DNA of 64,000 bases. It comes from Rhizobiaceae bacterium. Its GTDB lineage: Bacteria > Pseudomonadota > Alphaproteobacteria > Rhizobiales > Rhizobiaceae. Positions 56,048 through 64,000 of the stretch are shown piece by piece. The stretch is from the NCBI GenBank assembly GCA_019635775.1, contig JAHBYU010000001.1:434001-498000 (forward strand). Direction: 5' to 3'. Position 1 is the first letter of the stretch. Each line of letters opens with the position of its first letter. The notes under the pieces were generated by a model. That model was not told the origin of the DNA. It saw nothing but the letters and a program-made list of their open reading frames with translations, and did not search any database. The translations under genes and the position numbers were made by a program.

Positions 56048-56724
56048 GCGCTCCTGTCATCGAACTGAAGAGCGTCGAGCGCCACTACGTTCAGGGACAG
56101 CGCAAGCTGACCATCCTGAACGGAGCGAATTTCTCTCTGGTGCCCGGCGAAATGGTGGCGCTCGTGGCGCCATCCGGCGCTGGAAAGTCGACGTTGCTGC
56201 ATACCGCCGGCCTACTGGAACGGCCGGATGCCGGCGACGTCATCCTCGGCGATGTCGCCTGCGGGCGGCTGTCGGACGACGAACGCACCGCCATCCGCCG
56301 CAACGACATCGGCTTCGTCTACCAGTTCCACCATCTGCTGCCGGAGTTCTCCGCACTCGAGAACATCATGATGCCGCAGATCATCAAGGGGCTGCCCCGG
56401 GCGGAAGCCGCAAAGCGGGCGGAGCAGTTGCTGGACTACATGCAGATCGGCAAGCGGGCGCATCATCGGCCAGCAGAACTCTCCGGCGGCGAACAGCAGC
56501 GCGTCGCCATCGCGCGCGCTGTCGCCAACGCGCCGCTTGTCCTGCTGGCGGACGAACCGACCGGCAATCTCGACCCCCATACCGCGTCCTATGTCTTCGA
56601 CGCGCTCGCGGCCCTGGTCAAGCAGTCGGGCCTTGCTGCGCTGATCGCGACCCACAATCACGAACTGGCCGCCCGCATGGACAGGCGCGTCACGCTTGCC
56701 GAAGGCAAGGTCGTTTCTTTCTAG
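56044..56724 (+). CDS. lolD: lipoprotein-releasing ABC transporter ATPase
   Basis: The product is 226 residues from a GTG that overlaps the permease stop (GTGA). It powers lipoprotein release. Walker [15 protein letters not shown]-loop [18 protein letters not shown], signature [14 protein letters not shown], Walker [14 protein letters not shown] and the switch His (ATHNHE) are all present. It closes the mce-to-lolD rightward block. Confidence 0.96.
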   Translation: MSAPVIELKSVERHYVQGQRKLTILNGANFSLVPGEMVALVAPSGAGKSTLLHTAGLLERPDAGDVILGDVACGRLSDDERTAIRRNDIGFVYQFHHLLPEFSALENIMMPQIIKGLPRAEAAKRAEQLLDYMQIGKRAHHRPAELSGGEQQRVAIARAVANAPLVLLADEPTGNLDPHTASYVFDALAALVKQSGLAALIATHNHELAARMDRRVTLAEGKVVSF

Positions 56725-56818
56725 ACTCGCCGGCGTCCCCACTTCCAGACGGGTAACCCACCCTTAACCCCGTGCGACACGCTTTGTCAGGAGCGTGGCG
56801 GAAAGGTATTGACGATTT

Positions 56819-56833
56819 GAACAAAAATAGAAC
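56819..56833 (+). promoter_or_regulatory. LexA (SOS) box, alphaproteobacterial type
   Basis: The sequence is GAAC-N7-GAAC with the spacer AAAAATA, an exact match to the alphaproteobacterial LexA operator GTTC-N7-GTTC read on the other strand. A TTGACG hexamer lies at 56809-56814, so LexA bound here would cover the promoter. The microprotein start codon is 33 bases downstream, with AGGAG between. Confidence 0.75.
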
Positions 56834-56866
56834 AAATTAGAAACACTTAGAAAACAGGAGAGAACA

Positions 56867-56953
56867 ATGGCTGACCTTTTTCAGGACGTGCTGTCCCTGG
56901 TATGCATGAGTACCTTCCTCGTCGTCACCGCCATGTGGATCGGCGCTCTCTGA
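56867..56953 (+). CDS. 28-residue membrane microprotein under a LexA box, SidA-like candidate
   Basis: The product is 28 residues, beginning MADLFQDVLSL and ending AMWIGAL. It has an ATG with an AGGAG ribosome site seven bases upstream. A short amphipathic acidic start (Asp3, Asp7) leads into one membrane helix of about 20 residues containing a single Cys and one Trp. There are no charged residues after position 7. A perfect LexA box lies 33 bases upstream, so expression after DNA damage is expected. Caulobacter SidA, a 29-residue SOS-induced inner-membrane protein that blocks division through FtsW/FtsN, has the same size, topology and control. Similarity of sequence to SidA is not claimed. 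It stands alone between lolD and the M50 protease gene. Confidence 0.7.
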   Translation: MADLFQDVLSLVCMSTFLVVTAMWIGAL

Positions 56954-57143
56954 TTTCCGACGATGCAACCGGCATTTGGTGCCGGCTTTTCCGCCTTCAT
57001 CCGTTCCGAATCCATTCGCATTTCCGGCAGGCCAAGTGGCGTTAAGCCTTTGTTCTCGCAGCACAGGCTAAGGTTGCCGGAAATCGAATGGCAAGCGCCT
57101 GTCCCGTCTCGTCCCGGTTCAGGCGCTTCTTCGGAGTGGCCCT

Positions 57144-58457
57144 TTGTCGCCGATCCTCGCGCTGGTCCTTGTGGCCCTCAACCTGGGCCTGATCTTCCTG
57201 CTGTTCGCCTGGCCGCTCGGCTATCGTACGATCCGGATGGGCAGAACGATTGCCGCCTCGCGACAGCGCCTCTGGAATGCGCTCTGGCCCTTCGGGGCTG
57301 AGGCAGGGTGGTCAGGGCAGCGCCTTGGCGTCGAAGCTCTTGATGAGCCTGGACTGGCGCGCCTCAGGCTTGGATGGAGCGGCCGTGACGACCGTCCGAT
57401 CGAGCATATCGTCCGGCTGGACGACGTTGTCGAGCATGAGCGCTACACGTTGCGCGTCGTTGACGACAGTTCGCTCCACCCGAACTTCTGGCAGTACTAC
57501 AGGGAAGATGTCGAACTCGCCGGCCATGATGGCGAGGTGCGGGTGACCATGACGCGCACGGACCGGTATCGCGGCGCGGCGTTCCTGGTCTTTCGCTATT
57601 TCGCCATGCGACGCGAAATCGGCAAGTTGAAGACATGGGCCGAGACGGGGCGCTACAAGGCTGGGGGACTGTTCGAGCATCCGGCCAGCCAATTCGGCTT
57701 TGCCGCGTTGTCCGTCCTGGTGATGTGGCCTGTCTTCGGTTTGAACGTTGGCGGCTTCATACTCGCCTGCGTACTGACGGCGGTCGTGGCGCTGCATGAA
57801 CTCGGCCACATGGCCGCCTTCAGGTTGATGGGACACCGAAAGGTTCGTATGATCTTCCTGCCGCTGCTTGGCGGCATCGCCATCGGCGGCAGGCCGTATG
57901 ACAGCCGGTTCGAGGTTGCCTTTGTAGCGCTGATGGGTGCCGGATTTTCGGCCTTCCTCGTGCCGCTCGCCATCGCGGCCTGCGTCTATTCGGCGGGCGA
58001 GGGCTGGCGTTTCGCGGCAAGCATCTTCGCCACGCTCGCGGGCATCATGGCCCTGTTCAACATCGCCAATCTCGTGCCGGTCTGGAAGTTCGACGGGGGA
58101 CAGATGCTGCGCCAGATCTGTCCGGGGCCGTTGACGCTGGCGTTGGCTTCCTTTGTTCTGCTTCTGTCATTGCTGGCAGTTGGCCACGCAGCGGGTTTTC
58201 CCGGTTCGCTGCTGGTCGTGACCGGTGCTGTCTTCGCCATCCTGAGCCTCATCACCGCCGGCACCGGCGTGAAGGCGCGCCGGGACTTGCGCCCGCTGGG
58301 CGGAGCAGAGCGCGGAGCGCTGGCTTGCGCGCTCGTGGCCGTTTTCGTCATCCACGCGACAGGCGTCCTCTGGGCTTCGGCGCGGCTATCGGACTGGAAG
58401 GAATTCGAGAAGAGGCACCAGAAGCGAAGCGAAGCCGTGGTGCTTCTCCAGCGCTGA
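57144..58457 (+). CDS. membrane M50-type metalloprotease with N-terminal SRPBCC-like domain
   Basis: The product is 437 residues from a TTG start with GGAG nine bases upstream. One N-terminal helix (residues about 4-26) is followed by a soluble domain (about 30-165) whose pattern, beginning RTIAASRQRLWNALWPFG, resembles the SRPBCC/START lipid-binding fold. Then several helices carry the zinc motif H218-E-L-G-H222 and, near 309-320, NLVPVWKFDGGQ, the third zinc-ligand motif of site-2 proteases. Both active-site motifs being intact points to an intramembrane or membrane-embedded protease. The substrate is unknown; the usual partners (a sigma factor, anti-sigma factor or PDZ domain) are absent. 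The SRPBCC assignment is less sure than the protease one. Confidence 0.75.
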   Translation: MSPILALVLVALNLGLIFLLFAWPLGYRTIRMGRTIAASRQRLWNALWPFGAEAGWSGQRLGVEALDEPGLARLRLGWSGRDDRPIEHIVRLDDVVEHERYTLRVVDDSSLHPNFWQYYREDVELAGHDGEVRVTMTRTDRYRGAAFLVFRYFAMRREIGKLKTWAETGRYKAGGLFEHPASQFGFAALSVLVMWPVFGLNVGGFILACVLTAVVALHELGHMAAFRLMGHRKVRMIFLPLLGGIAIGGRPYDSRFEVAFVALMGAGFSAFLVPLAIAACVYSAGEGWRFAASIFATLAGIMALFNIANLVPVWKFDGGQMLRQICPGPLTLALASFVLLLSLLAVGHAAGFPGSLLVVTGAVFAILSLITAGTGVKARRDLRPLGGAERGALACALVAVFVIHATGVLWASARLSDWKEFEKRHQKRSEAVVLLQR

Positions 58458-58476
58458 CGAAAGCCCGTGCGGTCGG

Positions 58477-60231
58477 TCAGTCGCCGACCGCTACGCCCTC
58501 GCGACGCGGGTCCGCGCCACCAGTCAAACCTTCCGGCGTGATCGCGACGCCATGCAGCCCCGAATTCATGTCCCCGACCTTTGTCTTGTAACCAAACGCC
58601 TCGAGATCGTCTGCGAAGTTCTCCGCGTCGGTACCCGCCTCCAGCTCATATGTGCCGAAGCGGTTCAGCATGTGCGGCTTGGAGATTGCAGCCTGCATGT
58701 CGAGCTTCCAGTCGATCAGGGCGATCAGCGTCGTCGCGACATAGGGAATGATGCTCGAGCCGCCCGGCGATCCGAGCGCGTAGGCCGGTTTGCCATCCTT
58801 CAGCACGATTGTCGGCGCCATCGAGGAGCGCGGCCGCTTTCCGGCCTCCACACGGTTGGCCACGGCAAGGCCGTCCTTCTCGGGCGCGAAGGAGAAATCG
58901 GTGAGCTGATTGTTCAGGATGAAGCCGGCGACCATCTGGCGCGATCCGAAGGCGTTCTCGACCGAACTCGTCATCGATGCGACATTGCCCTGCTGGTCCA
59001 CGATGACGAAATGTGTCGTCGCCGGCACATCGAAGGTCTGCCCGTCGAGGCGCAGTTCCGCCTTGTCCCATGGCGGCTCGCCAGGCTTTACGCCGTCATC
59101 CGGCAAGGCAGTTGGGCGGCGGATAAGGTCGGACCGCAGCAAGAGATAGTCCGGGTTCAGAAGCCCCTTCGGGATGCTGACAAAATCGCTGTCGGCGATG
59201 TAGCGGTCGCGGTCGGCGAAGGCGAGCCGGGTGGCGTCTCCGATGATGCGCCAGCTTTCCGGATCGTCCGGGCCGAGCGCGGCGAGGTCGAAGGGCTGGA
59301 CTAGGCCGAGTATCTGTCCGATCGTCAGTGCACCGGACGAGGGCGGTCCCATGCCGCACACCGAAAGCCCGCGATAGGGCGCGCAAACGGCGGGTCTTTC
59401 CTTCACCGCGTAGTCTGCCAGGTCCTGCATGCTCAGCCGGCCGGGGTTGGTCGGATGGCTGGTGACGGCCGTCACGATCTGTTCCGCGATCGGGCCGGTG
59501 TAGAATGCCTTGGCGCCGCCTTCGGCAAGCGCCCGCAGCGTCGTGGCATAATCAGGGTTCTTCAGGACGGCGCCAACCGCCAGTGGCGCACCGGCCTCAT
59601 CGAAGAAGTAGGCTCGCGCCGCAGATTGCGTGTCCAGCCTTCCGACATCCTCCGTGATCATCACATTGAGGCGCGGCGAGACGGCAAAACCCTTCTCCGC
59701 GAGTTCGATGGCCGGCTGCAACAGGTCGGCCCACGGGCGTTTGCCGTATTTTTCATGGACCGTTTCGAGCAGACGCGGCACGCCCGGCACCCCGACCGAA
59801 CGGCCGCCGATCACCGCGTCGAAGAAGCCGAGCGGCTGCTTGTCTTCGCCAAGGAAAAGATCCGGTGTCGCGGCCGCGGGGGCGGTCTCGCGCCCGTCGA
59901 ACGTCGTGACCGTGCCGGTCGCAGCGTCGTACCATGTCAGGAACGCGCCGCCGCCAAGCCCGGAGGATTGCGGCTCGACCAGACCGAGCACAGCCTGGAC
60001 CGTCACCAGCGCATCGGCAGCGTTGCCACCGGCGTTCAGGACATCGAGCCCGGCCTGCGCGGCAAGCGGGTTTGCGGCAACGACCATCCTCGTCGTCGCC
60101 TGAACCGGCTGTTTGAGGTCGATTGCAGACGGGGCTTCGGGGGCGACGACATCGGAAGCTTGCTGCGCCATGGTTGGGATGACGAGCAAGGCGGCCCAGG
60201 TCGCCAATGCGATTGCGCGCGAAATTTGCAT
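58477..60231 (-). CDS. ggt: gamma-glutamyltransferase/glutathione hydrolase
   Basis: The product is 584 residues with a signal peptide ([24 protein letters not shown]). It cleaves the gamma-glutamyl bond of glutathione and relatives in the periplasm. Like other Ntn hydrolases it cuts itself before Thr405 in PATTHFVIVDQQGN, making large and small subunits. NAADALVTVQAVLGLVEPQSSGLGGGAFL and the late YALGSPGGSSIIPYV are typical. It overlaps lipB by one base (TGATG on the minus strand), so the two are cotranscribed although their functions are unrelated. Confidence 0.94.
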   Translation of the reverse strand: MQISRAIALATWAALLVIPTMAQQASDVVAPEAPSAIDLKQPVQATTRMVVAANPLAAQAGLDVLNAGGNAADALVTVQAVLGLVEPQSSGLGGGAFLTWYDAATGTVTTFDGRETAPAAATPDLFLGEDKQPLGFFDAVIGGRSVGVPGVPRLLETVHEKYGKRPWADLLQPAIELAEKGFAVSPRLNVMITEDVGRLDTQSAARAYFFDEAGAPLAVGAVLKNPDYATTLRALAEGGAKAFYTGPIAEQIVTAVTSHPTNPGRLSMQDLADYAVKERPAVCAPYRGLSVCGMGPPSSGALTIGQILGLVQPFDLAALGPDDPESWRIIGDATRLAFADRDRYIADSDFVSIPKGLLNPDYLLLRSDLIRRPTALPDDGVKPGEPPWDKAELRLDGQTFDVPATTHFVIVDQQGNVASMTSSVENAFGSRQMVAGFILNNQLTDFSFAPEKDGLAVANRVEAGKRPRSSMAPTIVLKDGKPAYALGSPGGSSIIPYVATTLIALIDWKLDMQAAISKPHMLNRFGTYELEAGTDAENFADDLEAFGYKTKVGDMNSGLHGVAITPEGLTGGADPRREGVAVGD

Positions 60232-60971
60232 CAGCTTGCCCTTCTCACCTCATTGCCCAAGGCTTCGGAAGGTCCGAATACGTCCTCGAAAGACGCCTTC
60301 AGCGCAACATCCAGATCGTGCATCGTCACTGGAAGACCGAGATCCACCAGACTGGTCACCCCATGATCACTCACCCCGCACGGCACGATACCGGAAAAGT
60401 GCGCGAGGTCCGGCTCGACGTTTATGGAGATGCCGTGAAAGCTCACCCAGCGTCTCAGCCGGATGCCGATGGCGGCGATCTTGTCCTCGGCAGGAGTGCC
60501 GTCAAGCATGGGCGCGCGGTCCGGCCTCACGACCCAGACGCCGACGCGATCCTCTCGCCGTTCGCCCTTCACGTTGAAACGACCGAGCGCGCGGATGATC
60601 CATTCCTCCAGCGCAGCCACGAAAGCGCGCACATCCTCGCGCCTCCGCTTGAGGTCGAGCATGACATAGGCCACGCGCTGGCCGGGGCCGTGATAGGTAT
60701 ATTCGCCGCCGCGTCCCGCCGCGTAGACCGGAAACTTGCCAGGCTCGACAAGGTCCTCGTCCCGCGCGCTTGTGCCTGCCGTGTAGAGTGGCGGATGCTC
60801 CACCAGCCAGACGGTCTCGGGAGCGCTGCCCTGCCTGATGGTGTCGGCGCGCGCCTCCATGAATGCGAGCGCATCCTGATAGTCCGTAAGGCCAGGCTCG
60901 ACGCGCCATTCCACAGGCGCGGTTCCGGGCACCGGCAGGAAGAGAGATGCGATCTGGCTTCGTTCGGTCAT
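60231..60971 (-). CDS. lipB: lipoyl(octanoyl) transferase
   Basis: The product is 246 residues from the ATG at 60971; an upstream ATG at 60995 is possible. LipB moves octanoate from acyl carrier protein to lipoyl domains of 2-oxoacid dehydrogenases and the glycine cleavage system. [21 protein letters not shown], the Lys motif [23 protein letters not shown] and the catalytic Cys in [15 protein letters not shown] are all present. Transcribed before ggt, and divergent from the transporter gene. Confidence 0.95.
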   Translation of the reverse strand: MTERSQIASLFLPVPGTAPVEWRVEPGLTDYQDALAFMEARADTIRQGSAPETVWLVEHPPLYTAGTSARDEDLVEPGKFPVYAAGRGGEYTYHGPGQRVAYVMLDLKRRREDVRAFVAALEEWIIRALGRFNVKGERREDRVGVWVVRPDRAPMLDGTPAEDKIAAIGIRLRRWVSFHGISINVEPDLAHFSGIVPCGVSDHGVTSLVDLGLPVTMHDLDVALKASFEDVFGPSEALGNEVRRAS

Positions 60972-61113
60972 CGTCGTTCCGTGGCTGACCATCATATGGC
61001 CCCAAGCGAGGTCGAGGTCCAGTCTGCCCGCGCCGCGGTTCCTGCTTGCTCGACGCAGGCTTTAACGACTTTTTTGGCCGGAAACGTCATCCTTGTGCTT
61101 CTGGAGGATGATC

Positions 61114-61983
61114 ATGCAACAGAGTCTGACGCTCAGCATCGGCTTGCCGGTCGGCCTGATAATTGTCATGCTGGGCTTGGGTCTGTCGCTACAGGTTAAG
61201 GATTTCACGCGCTGCTTTTCCCGACCGTGGCCCATCATCGTCGGTCTTTTGTGCCAGATCGTGCTCCTTCCGGCCCTGTGCCTCGCGCTGGTTTATGTCG
61301 CCCGTCTGCCGCCTGCGATCAGCGTGGGCATGATGCTGCTGGCTGCCAGTCCGGGGGGAACGTCGGCGGCCATCTTCACCCATCTCGCGCGTGGCGACCT
61401 CGCGCTCAGCCTGACGCTTGCCGCGGTAACGTCCCTGATTGCGCTGTTCAGCCTGCCTGTCATCGTCAATTTCTCCATGGTGCTGTTCTATGGCGAGGCG
61501 CGCGCAGTCAGCCTCGATCTGCGTCAGGTGCTTCTGATTTTCGTGGTCGCGATCATTCCCGCCCTGATTGGCATTTTCGTTCGCAGCCGCTTTCCCGATC
61601 TCGCGCAAAGGCTCGAGCGCCCGGTCAAGATCATGACGACCGTTTTTCTCGTAGGGCTGATACTGGCCGCGCTGATCGGTCAGTGGCGGCTGCTGATCAC
61701 GTGGGGCCCCAGCGTGGGACTGATTGCGCTGATATTCGCCATAGTCAGCCTCCTGGTCGGCTACTACGTGCCTCTGCTACTCAAGGTCGAGCGGCGACAG
61801 GCGATTGCCCTGTCGATGTCGATCGGCATTCACAATGCCGCGCTCGTCATCGCGCTCGCCATGAGCGAGCACATGCTGGCCAATCCAGAGATGGCCATTC
61901 CCCCGGCGGCCTATGGCGTCATCGCCTATATCGTCGGCGGAGGTTTCGTCTGGGTGCTGAACAGGCGTCAGGGGACCGCCTGA
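61114..61983 (+). CDS. BASS-family (bile acid:sodium symporter-like) transporter
   Basis: The product is 289 residues with about nine or ten helices. The start at 61114 is set by GGAGG six bases upstream; ATG 61108 and TTG 61093 sit on or before that site. The family (also called SBF) imports organic anions with sodium; bacterial members carry, for example, pantoate, pyruvate or other carboxylates. Typical features are VMLGLGLSLQVKDFTRCFSRP in helix 2 and the crossover region MMLLAASPGGTSAAIFTHLARGDLALS, with the second crossover near SIGIHNAALVIALA. The substrate cannot be inferred from context. Confidence 0.88.
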   Translation: MQQSLTLSIGLPVGLIIVMLGLGLSLQVKDFTRCFSRPWPIIVGLLCQIVLLPALCLALVYVARLPPAISVGMMLLAASPGGTSAAIFTHLARGDLALSLTLAAVTSLIALFSLPVIVNFSMVLFYGEARAVSLDLRQVLLIFVVAIIPALIGIFVRSRFPDLAQRLERPVKIMTTVFLVGLILAALIGQWRLLITWGPSVGLIALIFAIVSLLVGYYVPLLLKVERRQAIALSMSIGIHNAALVIALAMSEHMLANPEMAIPPAAYGVIAYIVGGGFVWVLNRRQGTA

Positions 61984-62057
61984 GTCTGGCGAGCCGACGC
62001 CCGAAAATCGCCACGTTGAACCGTTCCATCGATACCCCTGCAGCCGGTGGAGGTATC

Positions 62058-63065
62058 ATGGTCGCAATTCGGTTCCTGTTTGCTCTGGCTGTCGCAGCGC
62101 TGATCGGCGGGACCGCTGGCGCGCAACCTTGGCAGGAACTGGACCCGGCGCAATCGGGTTGGTCGGCTGAAAGGCTGGATGTCGCCCGAACCTATTCGAA
62201 GACGCTCAGGCCCAAGGGCGTGATGGTTGTTTACGACGGAAAGATTGTCGCGACTTGGGGCGACGTAAAGCACAAGGTCAATGTCGCCTCGGTCCGCAAG
62301 AGCCTGCTCAGTGCGCTTTACGGGATTGCCGTGTCCGAGGGGCGTATAGACCTTTCAAGCACGCTCGCCGAGCTTGGTATCGACGACAAGGCTCCCGCCC
62401 TGACCGAGACTGAGAAGAACGCTACGGTTCGCGACCTCCTTATGTCACGTTCTGGGGTTTACCATCCGGCCGCTTATGAAACCAAGGACATCAAGCGCAA
62501 GCGTCCCGCGCGCGGAAGTCATGCGCCGGGAACCTTCTGGTTCTACAACAACTGGGATTTCAATGCGCTTGGGACGATCTACCGGAATCAGACCGGTGAG
62601 GACATATTCGAGAGCTTCGCGCGACGGATTGCCGACCCGATCGGAATGGAGGACTTCTCCTCGAAGGATGGACGCTACGTTACCGAAGAATTTTCCGAGC
62701 ATCCCGCTTATCCGTTCAGCTTGAGTGCCCGTGACGCTGCGCGCTTCGGCCAGCTTTTTCTGGACGGCGGACGTTGGGGCGATCGACAGGTCTTGCCAGC
62801 AGACTGGATCGGGGAATCCACAACGCCCTATTCCATAGCCAAACGGATACGCCAAGGCTATGGCTACATGTGGTGGACTCTTCCCGAAGATGTATGGGGG
62901 CAGAACGCCGCCTATGCATCGGGTTATGGAGGCCAGATCATCGCCTTCGTGCCGTCAAAAAGGCTGGTGGTGGCGCAGACGGTCGACCTCAAGGACAATC
63001 CGCAAGGTGTGCGGACAAGTCATTTCATCGAGATGCTGAAGATGATTGCGGATGCCGCGCGATAG
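62058..63065 (+). CDS. secreted serine hydrolase of the beta-lactamase/esterase family
   Basis: The product is 335 residues from the ATG at 62058 with GGAGG upstream, giving a signal peptide (MVAIRFLFALAVAALIGGTAGA). The fold is that of class C beta-lactamases and DD-peptidases: the nucleophile motif S-V-R-K in NVASVRKSLLSALYGIAVSEG, LTVRDLLMSRSGVYHP-like segment, the Y-x-N equivalent in FWFYNNWDFNALG, and GYGYMWW followed by a Gly-rich SGYGGQ near the third motif. Such proteins are mostly esterases or peptidases of unknown substrate; true beta-lactamase activity is not implied. The long frame upstream of 62058 is antisense or out-of-frame to the transporter gene and was rejected. Confidence 0.82.
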   Translation: MVAIRFLFALAVAALIGGTAGAQPWQELDPAQSGWSAERLDVARTYSKTLRPKGVMVVYDGKIVATWGDVKHKVNVASVRKSLLSALYGIAVSEGRIDLSSTLAELGIDDKAPALTETEKNATVRDLLMSRSGVYHPAAYETKDIKRKRPARGSHAPGTFWFYNNWDFNALGTIYRNQTGEDIFESFARRIADPIGMEDFSSKDGRYVTEEFSEHPAYPFSLSARDAARFGQLFLDGGRWGDRQVLPADWIGESTTPYSIAKRIRQGYGYMWWTLPEDVWGQNAAYASGYGGQIIAFVPSKRLVVAQTVDLKDNPQGVRTSHFIEMLKMIADAAR

Positions 63066-63112
63066 GCTCCACACTTTTTATTTTTGCCAGCGCACGGGTG
63101 TAGAGGCGTAGC

Positions 63113-63943
63113 ATGGTTCGGTATCTCTACGTTTTCTTGTTCATCGGTGTGGTTGTGATCTTTGTCGTTAACTTCCGGGGGCCATCTTCGAAAGGTCTCA
63201 CGGAAGATCAGATCAACTTCCTGGCCTCCGATGCTCATGTTGTTGTTGGCAAGATTCCTCTTGTCCTACCCTTTGTGGCTCTGCCCGGCTATGTCAGTCG
63301 AGGGTCGTCGTTTTCGTTGAATTCTAAAAGAGATCGTCAGGCCGCAAACGAGCGATTGGCGACGTTTCGGCAATCAGCGTTCGATCCACGAACCGCGCCG
63401 ACCATTCCTCGACTTGAGGTTAGCGTGCGCACGTATGGCTGGAATGAGTTCGGAGCGGACCGGCTTTGCGATCGTTTCACGCGGCAATGGCCAAGATCTG
63501 TTTGCGACAATCCTTGGGCAGCGCTTCAGCAGGCTCTTCCGAGCAATAGCTTCGACTTGATAGACCTGCAGATTCTCCATGATCCAGTTCAAGGTAACGT
63601 GGGTAGGTGCCTTCACGGCGAGGATCGTACTGGGCTTCTAACCCTGCAAATTGGAAAGGCGTCGCTTCTTTGCAAGGCTGAGGTTTCCGGTTCGGAAAAG
63701 GAGCGCTTCTACACAGCTGTAATTGCGCTCGAAGGCAATCTTGGAGCCGTATGGCTGGTTTTTGAAGGGGATCGCGTTAGAGAAACGGCAATGGAACAGG
63801 CGCAGCGGGAAGGAGACGCAATCGCGGCTTTCGTCGCCAACGGTTTACGGACGGTAGAGAATTTCACCGCTCTGCATGAGACGGCCTGCGCGCTGCGGCG
63901 TCCCAAGTCCGACGATGCTCCGTCAGGACCGGACTGCGACTAG
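63113..63943 (+). CDS. unrecognised membrane-anchored protein, lower GC
   Basis: The product is 276 residues. An N-terminal helix (YLYVFLFIGVVVIFVVNF, about residues 4-21) serves as anchor or signal. The rest is soluble with five or six Cys (DRLCDRFTRQWPRSVCDN, GRCLHGED, ASLLCKAEV, ETACAL) that could form disulfides outside the cytoplasm. GAGG lies close upstream of the ATG. Codon use is visibly less GC-rich than in the neighbours (many TTT, AAT, GAT, AAA codons), a sign of recent acquisition. I do not recognise a family. The 57 bases after it to the window end hold no gene I can see. Confidence 0.6.
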   Translation: MVRYLYVFLFIGVVVIFVVNFRGPSSKGLTEDQINFLASDAHVVVGKIPLVLPFVALPGYVSRGSSFSLNSKRDRQAANERLATFRQSAFDPRTAPTIPRLEVSVRTYGWNEFGADRLCDRFTRQWPRSVCDNPWAALQQALPSNSFDLIDLQILHDPVQGNVGRCLHGEDRTGLLTLQIGKASLLCKAEVSGSEKERFYTAVIALEGNLGAVWLVFEGDRVRETAMEQAQREGDAIAAFVANGLRTVENFTALHETACALRRPKSDDAPSGPDCD

Positions 63944-64000
63944 AGACACTGGTCTTCGGTAGATTCGGAATCCTGACTGGCGAGGGGTGAATGGTGCGGT

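Noticed and set aside
61227..62057. In-frame extension of the serine hydrolase to 612 residues
   Set aside because: The extension runs out of frame through the BASS transporter gene, has no family similarity, and the ATG at 62058 with GGAGG gives a proper signal peptide.

Overview
The window looks like a chromosomal segment of an alphaproteobacterium of the order Hyphomicrobiales (Rhizobiales), probably near Phyllobacteriaceae/Mesorhizobium. The evidence is the high GC content, the split nuoC/nuoD genes, a long NuoE with an extra helix-hairpin-helix domain, the short editing-less ProS, the order nuoN-birA-rnj-mce-DUF1467-proS-lolCE-lolD, and an alphaproteobacterial LexA box. The genus is inferred; no rRNA or tRNA gene was found to test it.

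Layout. 1-2.3 kb: envelope/periplasmic proteins (DUF3300, partial; DUF2950) and a small membrane protein. 2.4-5.6 kb: a LysR regulator divergent from a Tat-exported alkylsulfatase gene that carries one in-frame TAG. 5.7-6.6 kb: an outer-membrane beta-barrel protein. 6.8-12.4 kb: a free-standing adenylation enzyme facing an operon that joins a carrier-protein/thioesterase didomain to a tripartite tricarboxylate-type (TTT) transporter. No condensation domain is present and the thioesterase has Cys where Ser is usual, so this is a candidate uncharacterised system. 12.6-14.5 kb: a chloroperoxidase-like hydrolase broken by a one-base frameshift in a C tract, then a FecR-domain protein.

14.5-31.3 kb: a large cobalamin cluster. 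One operon (DUF1636-cobW-cobN-cobG-cobH-cobI-cobJ) lies behind a clear cobalamin riboswitch. A second (cobL-cobE-cobM) and third (cobA-cobB-cobS-cobT) run the same way, with cobK and cbiD inserted on the opposite strand. Together they cover most of the oxygen-dependent corrin pathway; CbiD is present and cobF is not seen here. 31.3-33.3 kb: a methyltransferase and a YcaQ-type DNA glycosylase.

33.6-49.8 kb: the complete 14-gene nuo operon for respiratory complex I, with three extra genes inside it: two small membrane proteins (between nuoC/nuoD and nuoH/nuoI) and a helix-hairpin-helix protein after nuoF that is paralogous to the C-terminus of NuoE. 49.8-56.7 kb: birA, rnj, mce, a DUF1467 gene, a candidate small RNA on the minus strand, proS, lolC/E and lolD. 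56.8-57.0 kb: a 28-codon membrane microprotein gene directly behind a perfect LexA box, resembling in size and control the Caulobacter SOS division inhibitor SidA. 57.1-64 kb: a membrane M50 metalloprotease with a lipid-binding-like domain, gamma-glutamyltransferase, lipB, a BASS-family transporter, a serine hydrolase and an unrecognised protein of lower GC content.
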